The notes under the pieces were generated by a model. It ran no database searches, was not told where the DNA came from, and saw only the letters and a list, made by a program, of their open reading frames with translations. From positions 1 through 5,225 of the forward strand of contig JAADYZ010000353.1 of assembly GCA_010092775.1 (NCBI GenBank): 5,225 nt of DNA. Reading direction: 5' to 3'. A program made the translations under genes and the position numbers. Below, in pieces: positions 1 to 5,225 of this stretch. Position 1 is the first letter of the stretch, and every line of letters begins with the position of its first letter. This DNA comes from Chloroflexota bacterium (GTDB lineage Bacteria > Chloroflexota > Anaerolineae > Aggregatilineales > UBA3940).

Positions 1-465
1 GACACGGACCCGCAGATTCGGCAGGCGGTGATCGCCAGTCTGCTTGCCCAAGGGCCGCAGGGTCGTCTGGCCTTGCTAGAGGCCCTTGCGCAGGACGAAG
101 ACAGCCGCCTCTTGGTCATCCTTCGGAGCAATCTCGATTGGCAGTGCGACTACGACCGGGACTTTTTCGATGGATTGACCGCGCTCGCGCTGGACCGCCC
201 GCCGCTGTTCGAGTTCGTGACGGCGCTGGTGGATGGCTGGGCGCTGAGCGACAGCCTCAATCTGCGCGACCGCCGCGACATCGCAGATCGCCTGGTCGAT
301 TTCATTGAAGTTGGCCCGGTAGAGGTGCGCTGGGCGCTGCTCTTCACCCTCAACCGGCTCGGACCTTCGGCAGTGACGGCCTTTCGCCGCGCGCTTCATC
401 GCACCGACGATCCGTTGATCCACCGCGCCATTCGCTCCAGCCTGCAAGGCTACGGCGCACGCTGA
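1..465 (+). CDS. HEAT-repeat-like protein, C-terminal fragment (start lies before the window)
   Basis: The reading frame is open from the first base, so the GTG at 28 is probably an internal valine and not the start; 154 residues are visible before TGA at 463-465. The visible part is predicted to be nearly all helical. Two places resemble HEAT or PBS-lyase-type repeats: residues 3-45 (DPQIRQAV followed by an LLEAL helix) and residues 107-150 (VEVRWALLFTLNRLG, then a second helix, then DDPLIHRAIRSSL). The turn-plus-'D.xIRxA' pattern is the family hallmark. Such proteins are usually scaffolds for protein binding or modification; no catalytic residue, signal peptide or membrane segment is visible here. 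The middle (about residues 46-100) is less repeat-like, with DWQCDYDRDFF as a distinctive stretch. The next gene starts 47 nt downstream on the same strand, so co-transcription is possible. The specific function is unknown, and the family call rests on pattern only. Confidence 0.75.
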   Translation, partial: DTDPQIRQAVIASLLAQGPQGRLALLEALAQDEDSRLLVILRSNLDWQCDYDRDFFDGLTALALDRPPLFEFVTALVDGWALSDSLNLRDRRDIADRLVDFIEVGPVEVRWALLFTLNRLGPSAVTAFRRALHRTDDPLIHRAIRSSLQGYGAR

Positions 466-512
466 TTCAAACGACCCGTTTTGGACGACACCACTCAGGT
501 GAAAGGCTAGGC
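466..512 (+). other. Short gap between HEAT-like gene and first hydrolase
   Basis: A 47-nt spacer. It holds a weak A/T-rich inverted repeat, AAACG (469-473) and CGTTT (477-481) around a 3-nt loop, too weak to call a terminator. Two Shine-Dalgarno-like stretches follow: AGGTGA at 497-502 and AAAGG at 502-506, the latter 6 nt before the ATG at 513. No convincing sigma-70 promoter is visible, which leaves read-through from the upstream gene as the simplest reading. Confidence 0.4.
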
Positions 513-1508
513 ATGAAAGACAATCGACTCCGGCTTATTGTGGGCGTGATCAGTGGGGCGCTTGGTGCCCTACTTGCGGTTCTTGTGGTGCGGCGACTCG
601 CTGGGATGCGGCCAAGCCTGCAATCTCGACTGGTCAAATCGCTGGCCCAGCTCAATGCTTCAAACGAACATCGATCTATACAGGCTGTTCGAGCCCAGTT
701 TGAGAATGCCTATGGCCGTGTGCCGCTGCCGCGCGGCGTCAGTCGTCGTGATGTGGATGCCAATGGGGTACCTGCAGCCTGGCTGCTGCCCAGCGGAATC
801 GCGCAAGGCCAGCCCATCACGAAAGCCATTCTCTATTTGCATTCAGGTGGCTATGTGATCGGGTCGATCGAAGCACAAAAGACCTACGCAGCAGCCCTGG
901 CAAAAGCCAGCGACACTCCCACCCTCATCATCGATTATCGTCTGGCGCCCGAGAATCCCTTTCCGGCTGCGTTGGACGATGCCCTAAGCGCCTATCGCTG
1001 GCTGTTGGAGCAAGGCATCGCCGCCGAGCAGGTTGCGCTGGTGGGCGACTCAGCGGGCGGCGGCCTTTCAGCAGCGCTCACCTTGAAGCTGAAGGACCTG
1101 GGGATCGCCCTACCCGCAGCACTGGTATTAGTCTCCCCCTGGCTTGACCTGACACTTTCCGGAGAGTCGATACAGAGCAAGGCCGAGACCGAAGTGGTCC
1201 TCACCAGGCAGGATATCGACCAATGGGCGAGTTGGTATGCTGGAGACACCCCCCGCGATCATCCCTTGATCTCGCCGGTCTTCGGCGATGCAAGCGCTTT
1301 TCCGCCCACACTCATTCTGGTCAGTGATGAGGAAATCCTGCTGAGTGAGGCTGAGGTGTTTGCGCAGCGCTTAGAGGCCGCCGGGAGACAGGTCGAGCTG
1401 CAAGTGTGGGTTGGGATGATCCATGCCTGGCCGGTGGTCCACAGCTTCATGCCAGAGGCGCGAGAGGCGATGCAGATTATGGGAGATTTCGCCCGCCGCC
1501 ATCTTTGA
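513..1508 (+). CDS. Alpha/beta hydrolase, hormone-sensitive-lipase (family IV esterase) type, membrane-anchored paralogue 1
   Basis: A 331-residue carboxylic-ester hydrolase of the HSL/bacterial family IV type (alpha/beta-hydrolase fold 3). These enzymes typically cleave short- to medium-chain acyl esters; the true substrate here is unknown. A hydrophobic segment at residues 8-26, flanked by K2/R5/R7 and R27/R28, looks like an uncleaved signal anchor. A cap-like helical region follows (about 35-75). The oxyanion loop reads H110-S-G-G instead of the usual HGGG; the first Gly is replaced, but the two glycines whose backbone NH groups act in known structures remain. IDYRLAPE (140-147) is a family signature. 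The nucleophile is Ser180 in GDSAGG. The base is His304 in MIHAWP. The acid is uncertain: D272-E273-E274 stands where the family has a DPL-like motif, and by alignment with the downstream paralogue the acid position is E273. The protein has no cysteine. The start ATG is preceded by AAAGG at 6-nt spacing. It lies 108 nt before its paralogue. Confidence 0.93.
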   Translation: MKDNRLRLIVGVISGALGALLAVLVVRRLAGMRPSLQSRLVKSLAQLNASNEHRSIQAVRAQFENAYGRVPLPRGVSRRDVDANGVPAAWLLPSGIAQGQPITKAILYLHSGGYVIGSIEAQKTYAAALAKASDTPTLIIDYRLAPENPFPAALDDALSAYRWLLEQGIAAEQVALVGDSAGGGLSAALTLKLKDLGIALPAALVLVSPWLDLTLSGESIQSKAETEVVLTRQDIDQWASWYAGDTPRDHPLISPVFGDASAFPPTLILVSDEEILLSEAEVFAQRLEAAGRQVELQVWVGMIHAWPVVHSFMPEAREAMQIMGDFARRHL

Positions 1509-1616
1509 GCAGTCCAGACAACCGTTTGACAAAGCAGTTCAAATGAGTCACGCTATACACGCGGGCAAGAGGTGGTGAATGTCCATTCAACATGTGGCGC
1601 TGCGGAGAGGACACTT
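1509..1616 (+). other. Spacer between the tandem hydrolases
   Basis: This 108-nt stretch separates the stop of the first hydrolase from the chosen ATG of the second. It holds a perfect -35-like hexamer TTGACA (1526-1531) and a -10-like TATACA (1554-1559), but they are 22 nt apart, which is too far for an ordinary sigma-70 promoter. A small inverted repeat, TTTGA (1525-1529) and TCAAA (1539-1543), overlaps the -35-like box. No terminator-like hairpin with a T-run is present, so read-through from the first hydrolase into the second is likely. Confidence 0.4.
1604..1610 (+). promoter_or_regulatory. Ribosome binding site deciding the start of the second hydrolase
   Basis: GGAGAGG lies 6 nt before the ATG at 1617, a strong Shine-Dalgarno match at ideal spacing. 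The in-frame GTG at 1572 would add 15 residues with no hydrophobic character (MVNVHSTCGAAERTL). Starting at 1617 instead puts the hydrophobic anchor directly at the N-terminus, as in the upstream paralogue. Confidence 0.8.
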
Positions 1617-2594
1617 ATGCTCTGGATTGTTGTCGTTTTTGTCGCCGCCCTAGCCGCCCTCATCGTGTTTCTGTTGCGCGATCAAGGCACCCCCCAGCGT
1701 GCGAGCGCCCGCGCCTGGTTGATCCGCCGTAGTGCTTTTCTGTTCCTACCCTCTGGTCAAGAGTCGATCCCCGAAGCACGGGACCACTTGGAGCGCGTTT
1801 GGTCAGCGTTCAAACTTCCGAGCCAGATTCAGAGGGAAGACCTAAGCGCAGATGGCATACCAGTCACCTGGATTCATCATAAGGATATGCAACGCCACCA
1901 AGCCCTGTTAGTGCTACACGGGGGTGGCTACGCGCTCGGCTCAATCGAAACCCACAAGACCTATGCCTACGTGCTCTCCGAGGCCGCACGGGCCCCAGCC
2001 CTGGTGATCGACTATCGTCTGGCCCCTGAACATCCCTTTCCGGCTGCCCTAGATGACGCCTATGTGGCTTTTCACTGGCTAGAAAAACAGGGAATCCCGG
2101 CATCGAAGATCGTGCTATTTGGCGATTCCGCGGGCGGTGGCCTAGCTGCCGCGCTAACCCTGCGCCTCAAAGAAGAGAACCAGCCACTTCCCGCAGCCAT
2201 TTTGCTGGCTTCGCCCTGGCTCGATCTAACAATGTCTGGCGACTCGATCAAGACTAATGCTGCTCGTGATGTCATTCTTTCTAGGCCAGCCCTTGAAACC
2301 TATTCCGTCAACTACGCTGCCACACATGCGCTTGAACATCCGTTGATCTCGCCGGTCTTTGGCGACCTGAAGGGTTTCCCTCCAACCTTGATCATGGTCA
2401 GCGGTGACGAGCTGTTCCGAAGTGAATGTGAGCTTTTTGCCGAGCGCTTGAGCGAAGCGCAAGTCGATGTGACATTGCAGGTCTGGCCTGCGATGATCCA
2501 CGATTGGCCGCTCATGAACCGCTTCATACCAGAGGGTAAACGCGCGATCAATGCTCTTGGCCGTTTCGCCCGCCGCCATCTGGATGCCCAATAG
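1617..2594 (+). CDS. Alpha/beta hydrolase, hormone-sensitive-lipase (family IV esterase) type, membrane-anchored paralogue 2
   Basis: A 325-residue tandem paralogue of the hydrolase just upstream; its residues 96-322 align without a gap to residues 105-331 of that protein, with 129 of 227 identical by hand count. The motifs are canonical: oxyanion loop H101-G-G-G, signature IDYRLAPE (131-138), nucleophile Ser171 in GDSAGG, probable acid Asp264 in GDEL (the place of the family's DPL motif), and base His295 in MIHDWP. It is therefore expected to be an active esterase, substrate unknown. Residues 2-20 form a strongly hydrophobic segment with no charged side chain before it and several arginines after it (R21, R28, R32). 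By the positive-inside rule this suggests an anchor with the catalytic domain on the cytoplasmic side, though a signal peptide cannot be excluded. The N-terminal 90 residues are much less like the paralogue than the catalytic core. The start was chosen from the ribosome binding site at 1604-1610; a GTG at 1572 is the alternative. It ends just before a terminator hairpin. Confidence 0.93.
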   Translation: MLWIVVVFVAALAALIVFLLRDQGTPQRASARAWLIRRSAFLFLPSGQESIPEARDHLERVWSAFKLPSQIQREDLSADGIPVTWIHHKDMQRHQALLVLHGGGYALGSIETHKTYAYVLSEAARAPALVIDYRLAPEHPFPAALDDAYVAFHWLEKQGIPASKIVLFGDSAGGGLAAALTLRLKEENQPLPAAILLASPWLDLTMSGDSIKTNAARDVILSRPALETYSVNYAATHALEHPLISPVFGDLKGFPPTLIMVSGDELFRSECELFAERLSEAQVDVTLQVWPAMIHDWPLMNRFIPEGKRAINALGRFARRHLDAQ

Positions 2595-2600
2595 AACGCA

Positions 2601-2628
2601 AAGCACCGGAGCCTCAGCCCCGGTGCTT
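2601..2628. terminator. Shared hairpin terminator between convergent genes
   Basis: A perfect 9-bp inverted repeat, AAGCACCGG (2601-2609) and CCGGTGCTT (2620-2628), with a 10-nt loop. It begins 6 nt after the stop of the second hydrolase (plus strand) and 25 nt past the stop of the DHOD-like gene (minus strand). There is no long U-run on either side. In the minus-strand transcript the stem is followed by UUUGCGUUCU when the stem's last two U are counted, which is more U-rich than the plus side (UUGAUCAUG). The position between convergent stops supports a bidirectional terminator; strength is uncertain. Confidence 0.75.
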
Positions 2629-2653
2629 GATCATGTGATAGCGATTGCAGCGC

Positions 2654-3685
2654 TTAAACCTTGTGGCGGAAGCCCTGCCCTGCCGGGTCGGATGACCAGG
2701 AGGCCAACACCTTCATATAGTTGGCGCGTTCCAGGGTATCGGGGTCTTCGACGGCCCTGGCGCTCAAGCTGCCTTGCATCTGTTTGACCGATTCGTACTC
2801 GCGCTCGGTCATCCAGGTCCGCATGCCCGTCAGTATCTCACCGATCCGATGGCTGCCACCGAGCAGCAGTTCGGAGGCCATCATCGTGACTTTGGCCCCG
2901 GCCATCAGGCCTTTCAGCACATCGACATAGGTGTGTATACCGCTCGTGATGGCGAAGTCCGTCTCGATGCGGCCATACAGCAGCGAAATCCAGCGCAGCG
3001 GCAGACGCATCTCATAGGAGGTGCTGAGCGTCAGGCGCGGCACCACCTCCAATTCTTCGATATCGAAATCAGGCTGATAGAAACGGTTGAACAGCACCAG
3101 ACCCTTAGCACCTGCATCGCTTAACTGCTTGGCCATGTGTGCAGGTGCGCTGAAAAAGGGATTCAGCTTGACCGCCACCGGAATGGTGACACTGCTTGAG
3201 ACGGTCCGCACGATGTCGGTATACATCTCCTCGACGGCGGCGCCGCTCATCTCGACGGTGGTCGGGATGTAGTATACGTTGAGTTCGACGGCATCGGCAC
3301 CAGCTTGCTGCATCTTCAAGGCGTAATCGGTCCAACCATCATCGGTGATGCCGTTGAGGCTGCCGATGATCGGGATGTCGACCGACTCTTTGGCCAGCCG
3401 AATCTTCTCTAAATACTGCTCACTGGTAATGCTGTACTGGCCCATATCCGGGAAGAAGTCCAGGCCTTCAGCCCACGAGTCAGTGAAGTACTCCAGATGG
3501 TGATGAAGCTGCTGGCTTTCCAGGCGGATCTGTTCCTCAAACAGCGAGTGCAGCACCACAGCGCTGGCGCCATTGTCCTCTAGGCGGCGGATGCCATCCA
3601 CCGTCTCGGATAGCGGCGAGGACGAGGGCACGATGGGATTCTTGAGGTCTAACCCCAGGTAGGACGTCGTTAGATCAATGCTCAT
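2654..3685 (-). CDS. Dihydroorotate-dehydrogenase-like FMN flavoprotein (nifJ-associated)
   Basis: A 343-residue TIM-barrel protein of the class 1 dihydroorotate dehydrogenase superfamily. Strands and motifs follow the family: N-terminal YLGLDLKNPIVPSSSPL (9-25), GSLNG (108-112), ELNVYYIP (134-141), the FMN-contacting lysine in VAVKLNP (K173), LVLFNRFYQPD (197-207), and the FMN-phosphate region TSGIHTYVDVLKGLMAGA (247-264). It is probably not PyrD. The substrate loop that normally reads NxSxPN is NVYYIPTT, and the protein contains no cysteine, so it cannot use the class 1 catalytic Cys or bind an iron-sulfur cluster itself. The family is known as 'dihydroorotate dehydrogenase-like protein' and, from memory, is often found beside pyruvate:ferredoxin oxidoreductase. 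Here it lies 63 nt downstream of nifJ on the same strand, suggesting one operon. I infer a role in electron transfer or redox balance with NifJ; the substrate is unknown. The start ATG has AGGAG 8 nt upstream. Confidence 0.88.
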   Translation of the reverse strand: MSIDLTTSYLGLDLKNPIVPSSSPLSETVDGIRRLEDNGASAVVLHSLFEEQIRLESQQLHHHLEYFTDSWAEGLDFFPDMGQYSITSEQYLEKIRLAKESVDIPIIGSLNGITDDGWTDYALKMQQAGADAVELNVYYIPTTVEMSGAAVEEMYTDIVRTVSSSVTIPVAVKLNPFFSAPAHMAKQLSDAGAKGLVLFNRFYQPDFDIEELEVVPRLTLSTSYEMRLPLRWISLLYGRIETDFAITSGIHTYVDVLKGLMAGAKVTMMASELLLGGSHRIGEILTGMRTWMTEREYESVKQMQGSLSARAVEDPDTLERANYMKVLASWSSDPAGQGFRHKV

Positions 3686-3748
3686 TGATGAGGCTCCTGT
3701 TTAGTTTGGTCGGTGTCTACCGCTAGGCAAGGCATTCGTGCCGTTGCA
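3686..3748 (-). other. Spacer between nifJ and the DHOD-like gene
   Basis: This 63-nt gap contains the ribosome binding site of the downstream gene and a small hairpin, GGCA-CGAA-TGCC on the minus strand (3731-3742). The stem can be lengthened by three base pairs if one base is bulged. It is too small and lacks a U-run to act as a terminator. No promoter is evident, so co-transcription from nifJ is the simplest reading. Confidence 0.45.
3694..3698 (-). promoter_or_regulatory. Ribosome binding site of the DHOD-like gene
   Basis: AGGAG on the minus strand (CTCCT on the plus strand) stands 8 nt before the ATG at 3685. It supports this start and independent translation of the second gene of the nifJ unit. 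Confidence 0.75.
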
Positions 3749-5225
3749 TTATTCTGCATCCGGCTCAATCCACTCGCTGGCAAGGCGTTCGTACTGTTCC
3801 CAGCGCTGGTTGACGAAGGCCTGTGCAGCGGCCAGATAGGTATCGGCCACCTCAGGTTGGCTGCGCTGCAAAATCTTGTAGCGCGCTTCACTGTAGAGGA
3901 ACTCGGCTAGCTTAAGCTTCGGCTTCTTGGAGTCGAGCTGGAAGGGATTCTTACCCTCGCCGCGCAAGCGCGGATCGAAGCGGAAGAGCGGCCAGTATCC
4001 GGTCTGAGCGGCCACCTTCTGATGATCGAGGCCTTTCGACATATCGATACCATGCGCGATGCAGTGGCTGTAGGCAATGATCATCGACGGACCATCGTAG
4101 GCTTCGGCCTCGATGATGGCCTTGACAGTATGCGCGTCGTTGGCCCCCATCGCGATCTGAGCGACGTAGGCTGTGCCGTAGTTGATGGCCATCATGCCCA
4201 GGTCTTTCTTGGCTGTCGGCTTACCGCCCGCGGCAAACTTGGCGACTGCACCCATTGCGGTGGCTTTGGAGGCCTGACCGCCCGTATTGGAGTAGACTTC
4301 TGTATCCAACACCAGGATGTTCACGTTGTAGCCGCTGGCCAGGACATGATCGAGACCGCCGTAGCCGATGTCGTAGGCCCAGCCGTCCCCACCGATGATC
4401 CATACGCTCTTCTTGACGAGGTAGTCAGCAACCTTGCCCAGGTCATTGGCGACGTCATTATCGATGTTTGCGAGAACGGCCTTCAGCTCTTCGACATTGG
4501 CACGCTGCCGTTCGATGCCAGCCTCGTCGCTCTGATCCTGCGTGAGCAAACGGTGATTCAGATCGCCATCGATGACCTCGTTCAAACTGGCGACCAATTC
4601 GCGAGCATATTCCGCCTGCTTATCAATAGCGATTCGCATGCCCAGGCCAAACTCGGCGTTGTCCTCAAACAGCGAGTTGCTCCAGGTCGGGCCACGTCCC
4701 TTGTCGTCAATCGCCCAGGGGTGGGTCGGCAGGTTGCCACCATAGATGCTGGAGCAGCCGGTTGCGTTGGCGATGATGGCACGATCGCCGAAGAGGCGAG
4801 TCATCAGGCCGATGTAGGGCGTCTCACCGCAGCCTGCGCAAGCGCCGCTGAATTCAAAGAGTGGGCGCAGAAGCTGGGTATTCTTCACGTTGTTGAAGGT
4901 CACGCCGTCTAGCCGAGGGTATTCTGGCAGGTCGAGGAAGAAGTCCCAGTTGGCCGCTTCCTGCTCACGGATCGGGATTTGCTCTTCCATGTTGATCGCC
5001 TTGCGGCCCGCTTCAGACTTATTCTTGGCGGGGCAGGCTTCGACGCACATGGCGCAGCCGGTGCAGTCTTCGACCGCGACTTGCAGCGTATAGACCAGGT
5101 TCTCCTGATCACGCAGTTCCTTGAAGCGGTTAGCGGTGGATTTGAAGCTCTCCGGTGCGCCAGCCAATTCACTCTGATCGACGATCTTGGAGCGGATCAC
5201 CGCGTGCGGGCAGACCAGCACACAC
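3749..5225 (-). CDS. nifJ: Pyruvate:ferredoxin (flavodoxin) oxidoreductase, C-terminal part (N-terminus beyond window end)
   Basis: Oxidises pyruvate with CoA to acetyl-CoA and CO2, passing electrons through three [4Fe-4S] clusters to ferredoxin or flavodoxin in the cytoplasm. About 490 residues are visible; the frame runs off the window end, so the GTG at 5221 is not the start. Numbered from that codon: the first ferredoxin motif is cut (its last two Cys are the codon at 5222-5224 and C4); the second is C53-C56-C59-C63P; the TPP domain follows. Proximal-cluster ligands are C128, C131, C156 and C387, and the TPP/Mg site is D279 (GDGWAYDIGYGG), T307 and V309. With a constant offset of 684 these fall on residues I recall for Desulfovibrio africanus PFOR (812, 815, 840, 1071; 963, 991, 993), so this stretch aligns without a net gap. 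By that offset it ends near residue 1174, lacking the D. africanus C-terminal domain VII. Stop TAA is at 3749-3751. It probably heads an operon with the DHOD-like gene. Confidence 0.97.
   Translation of the reverse strand, partial: CVLVCPHAVIRSKIVDQSELAGAPESFKSTANRFKELRDQENLVYTLQVAVEDCTGCAMCVEACPAKNKSEAGRKAINMEEQIPIREQEAANWDFFLDLPEYPRLDGVTFNNVKNTQLLRPLFEFSGACAGCGETPYIGLMTRLFGDRAIIANATGCSSIYGGNLPTHPWAIDDKGRGPTWSNSLFEDNAEFGLGMRIAIDKQAEYARELVASLNEVIDGDLNHRLLTQDQSDEAGIERQRANVEELKAVLANIDNDVANDLGKVADYLVKKSVWIIGGDGWAYDIGYGGLDHVLASGYNVNILVLDTEVYSNTGGQASKATAMGAVAKFAAGGKPTAKKDLGMMAINYGTAYVAQIAMGANDAHTVKAIIEAEAYDGPSMIIAYSHCIAHGIDMSKGLDHQKVAAQTGYWPLFRFDPRLRGEGKNPFQLDSKKPKLKLAEFLYSEARYKILQRSQPEVADTYLAAAQAFVNQRWEQYERLASEWIEPDAE

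Noticed and set aside
76..447. A 123-codon minus-strand frame over the HEAT-like gene
   Set aside because: The plus-strand frame is open from base 1 and shows repeat-like helices; the antisense translation has no family pattern.
469..481. Hairpin AAACG-ACC-CGTTT as a terminator after the HEAT-like gene
   Set aside because: A five-bp A/T-rich stem with a 3-nt loop; it is too weak for a terminator, though two T follow the stem.
1526..1559. Possible sigma-70 promoter (TTGACA and TATACA) before the second hydrolase
   Set aside because: The boxes are 22 nt apart; about 17 is expected. Kept only as a remark on the spacer.
513..2594. The two hydrolases as one gene split by a frameshift
   Set aside because: Each has its own ribosome binding site, N-terminal anchor, complete catalytic residues and stop codon; they are full-length paralogues.
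2226..2606. A 126-codon minus-strand frame over the end of the second hydrolase
   Set aside because: It is antisense to the conserved catalytic core and its frame also crosses the terminator stem; no support for coding.
2654..3685. Calling the flavoprotein PyrD (pyrimidine biosynthesis)
   Set aside because: The substrate loop and catalytic residue of true dihydroorotate dehydrogenases are missing, and the neighbour is nifJ, not a pyr gene.
4022..4912. A 296-codon open frame on the plus strand, antisense to nifJ
   Set aside because: It lies wholly inside the strongly conserved nifJ coding region, its translation shows no recognisable domain, and long antisense frames are common opposite GC-rich genes with biased codon use.

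Overview
The window suggests a moderately GC-rich bacterium, most likely a member of the Pseudomonadota. A purple-sulfur-type gammaproteobacterium would fit, but this is a guess from the gene complement and protein style, not from a marker gene. No RNA gene, CRISPR array, insertion sequence or phage gene is visible. Every gap between genes is short (47 to 108 nt), so almost the whole window is coding.

Left half, plus strand: the end of a HEAT-repeat-like protein whose start lies before the window (1-465). It is followed after 47 nt by a hormone-sensitive-lipase-type alpha/beta hydrolase (513-1508). After 108 nt comes a second hydrolase of the same family (1617-2594). The two hydrolases are tandem paralogues. 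By hand alignment 129 of 227 residues match (about 57%) without a gap over the catalytic domain, and each has its own N-terminal hydrophobic segment that probably anchors it to the membrane. They differ at places that matter for catalysis: the oxyanion-loop motif and the acid of the triad.

Right half, minus strand: the C-terminal 490 or so residues of pyruvate:ferredoxin (flavodoxin) oxidoreductase (nifJ, entering from beyond base 5225 and stopping at 3749). After 63 nt comes a dihydroorotate-dehydrogenase-like flavoprotein (3685-2654). The two probably form one transcription unit. NifJ links pyruvate and CoA to acetyl-CoA, CO2 and low-potential reduced ferredoxin or flavodoxin. The flavoprotein keeps the FMN barrel but lacks the normal dihydroorotate active-site loop and has no cysteine at all, so it is probably a redox partner or an oxidoreductase of unknown substrate, not a pyrimidine enzyme.

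The two halves converge on a perfect 9-bp hairpin at 2601-2628, which can serve as a shared terminator. The most interesting items are the nifJ/DHOD-like pair with its altered active site, and the diverged active sites of the tandem hydrolases. I see no sign of an entirely new system.
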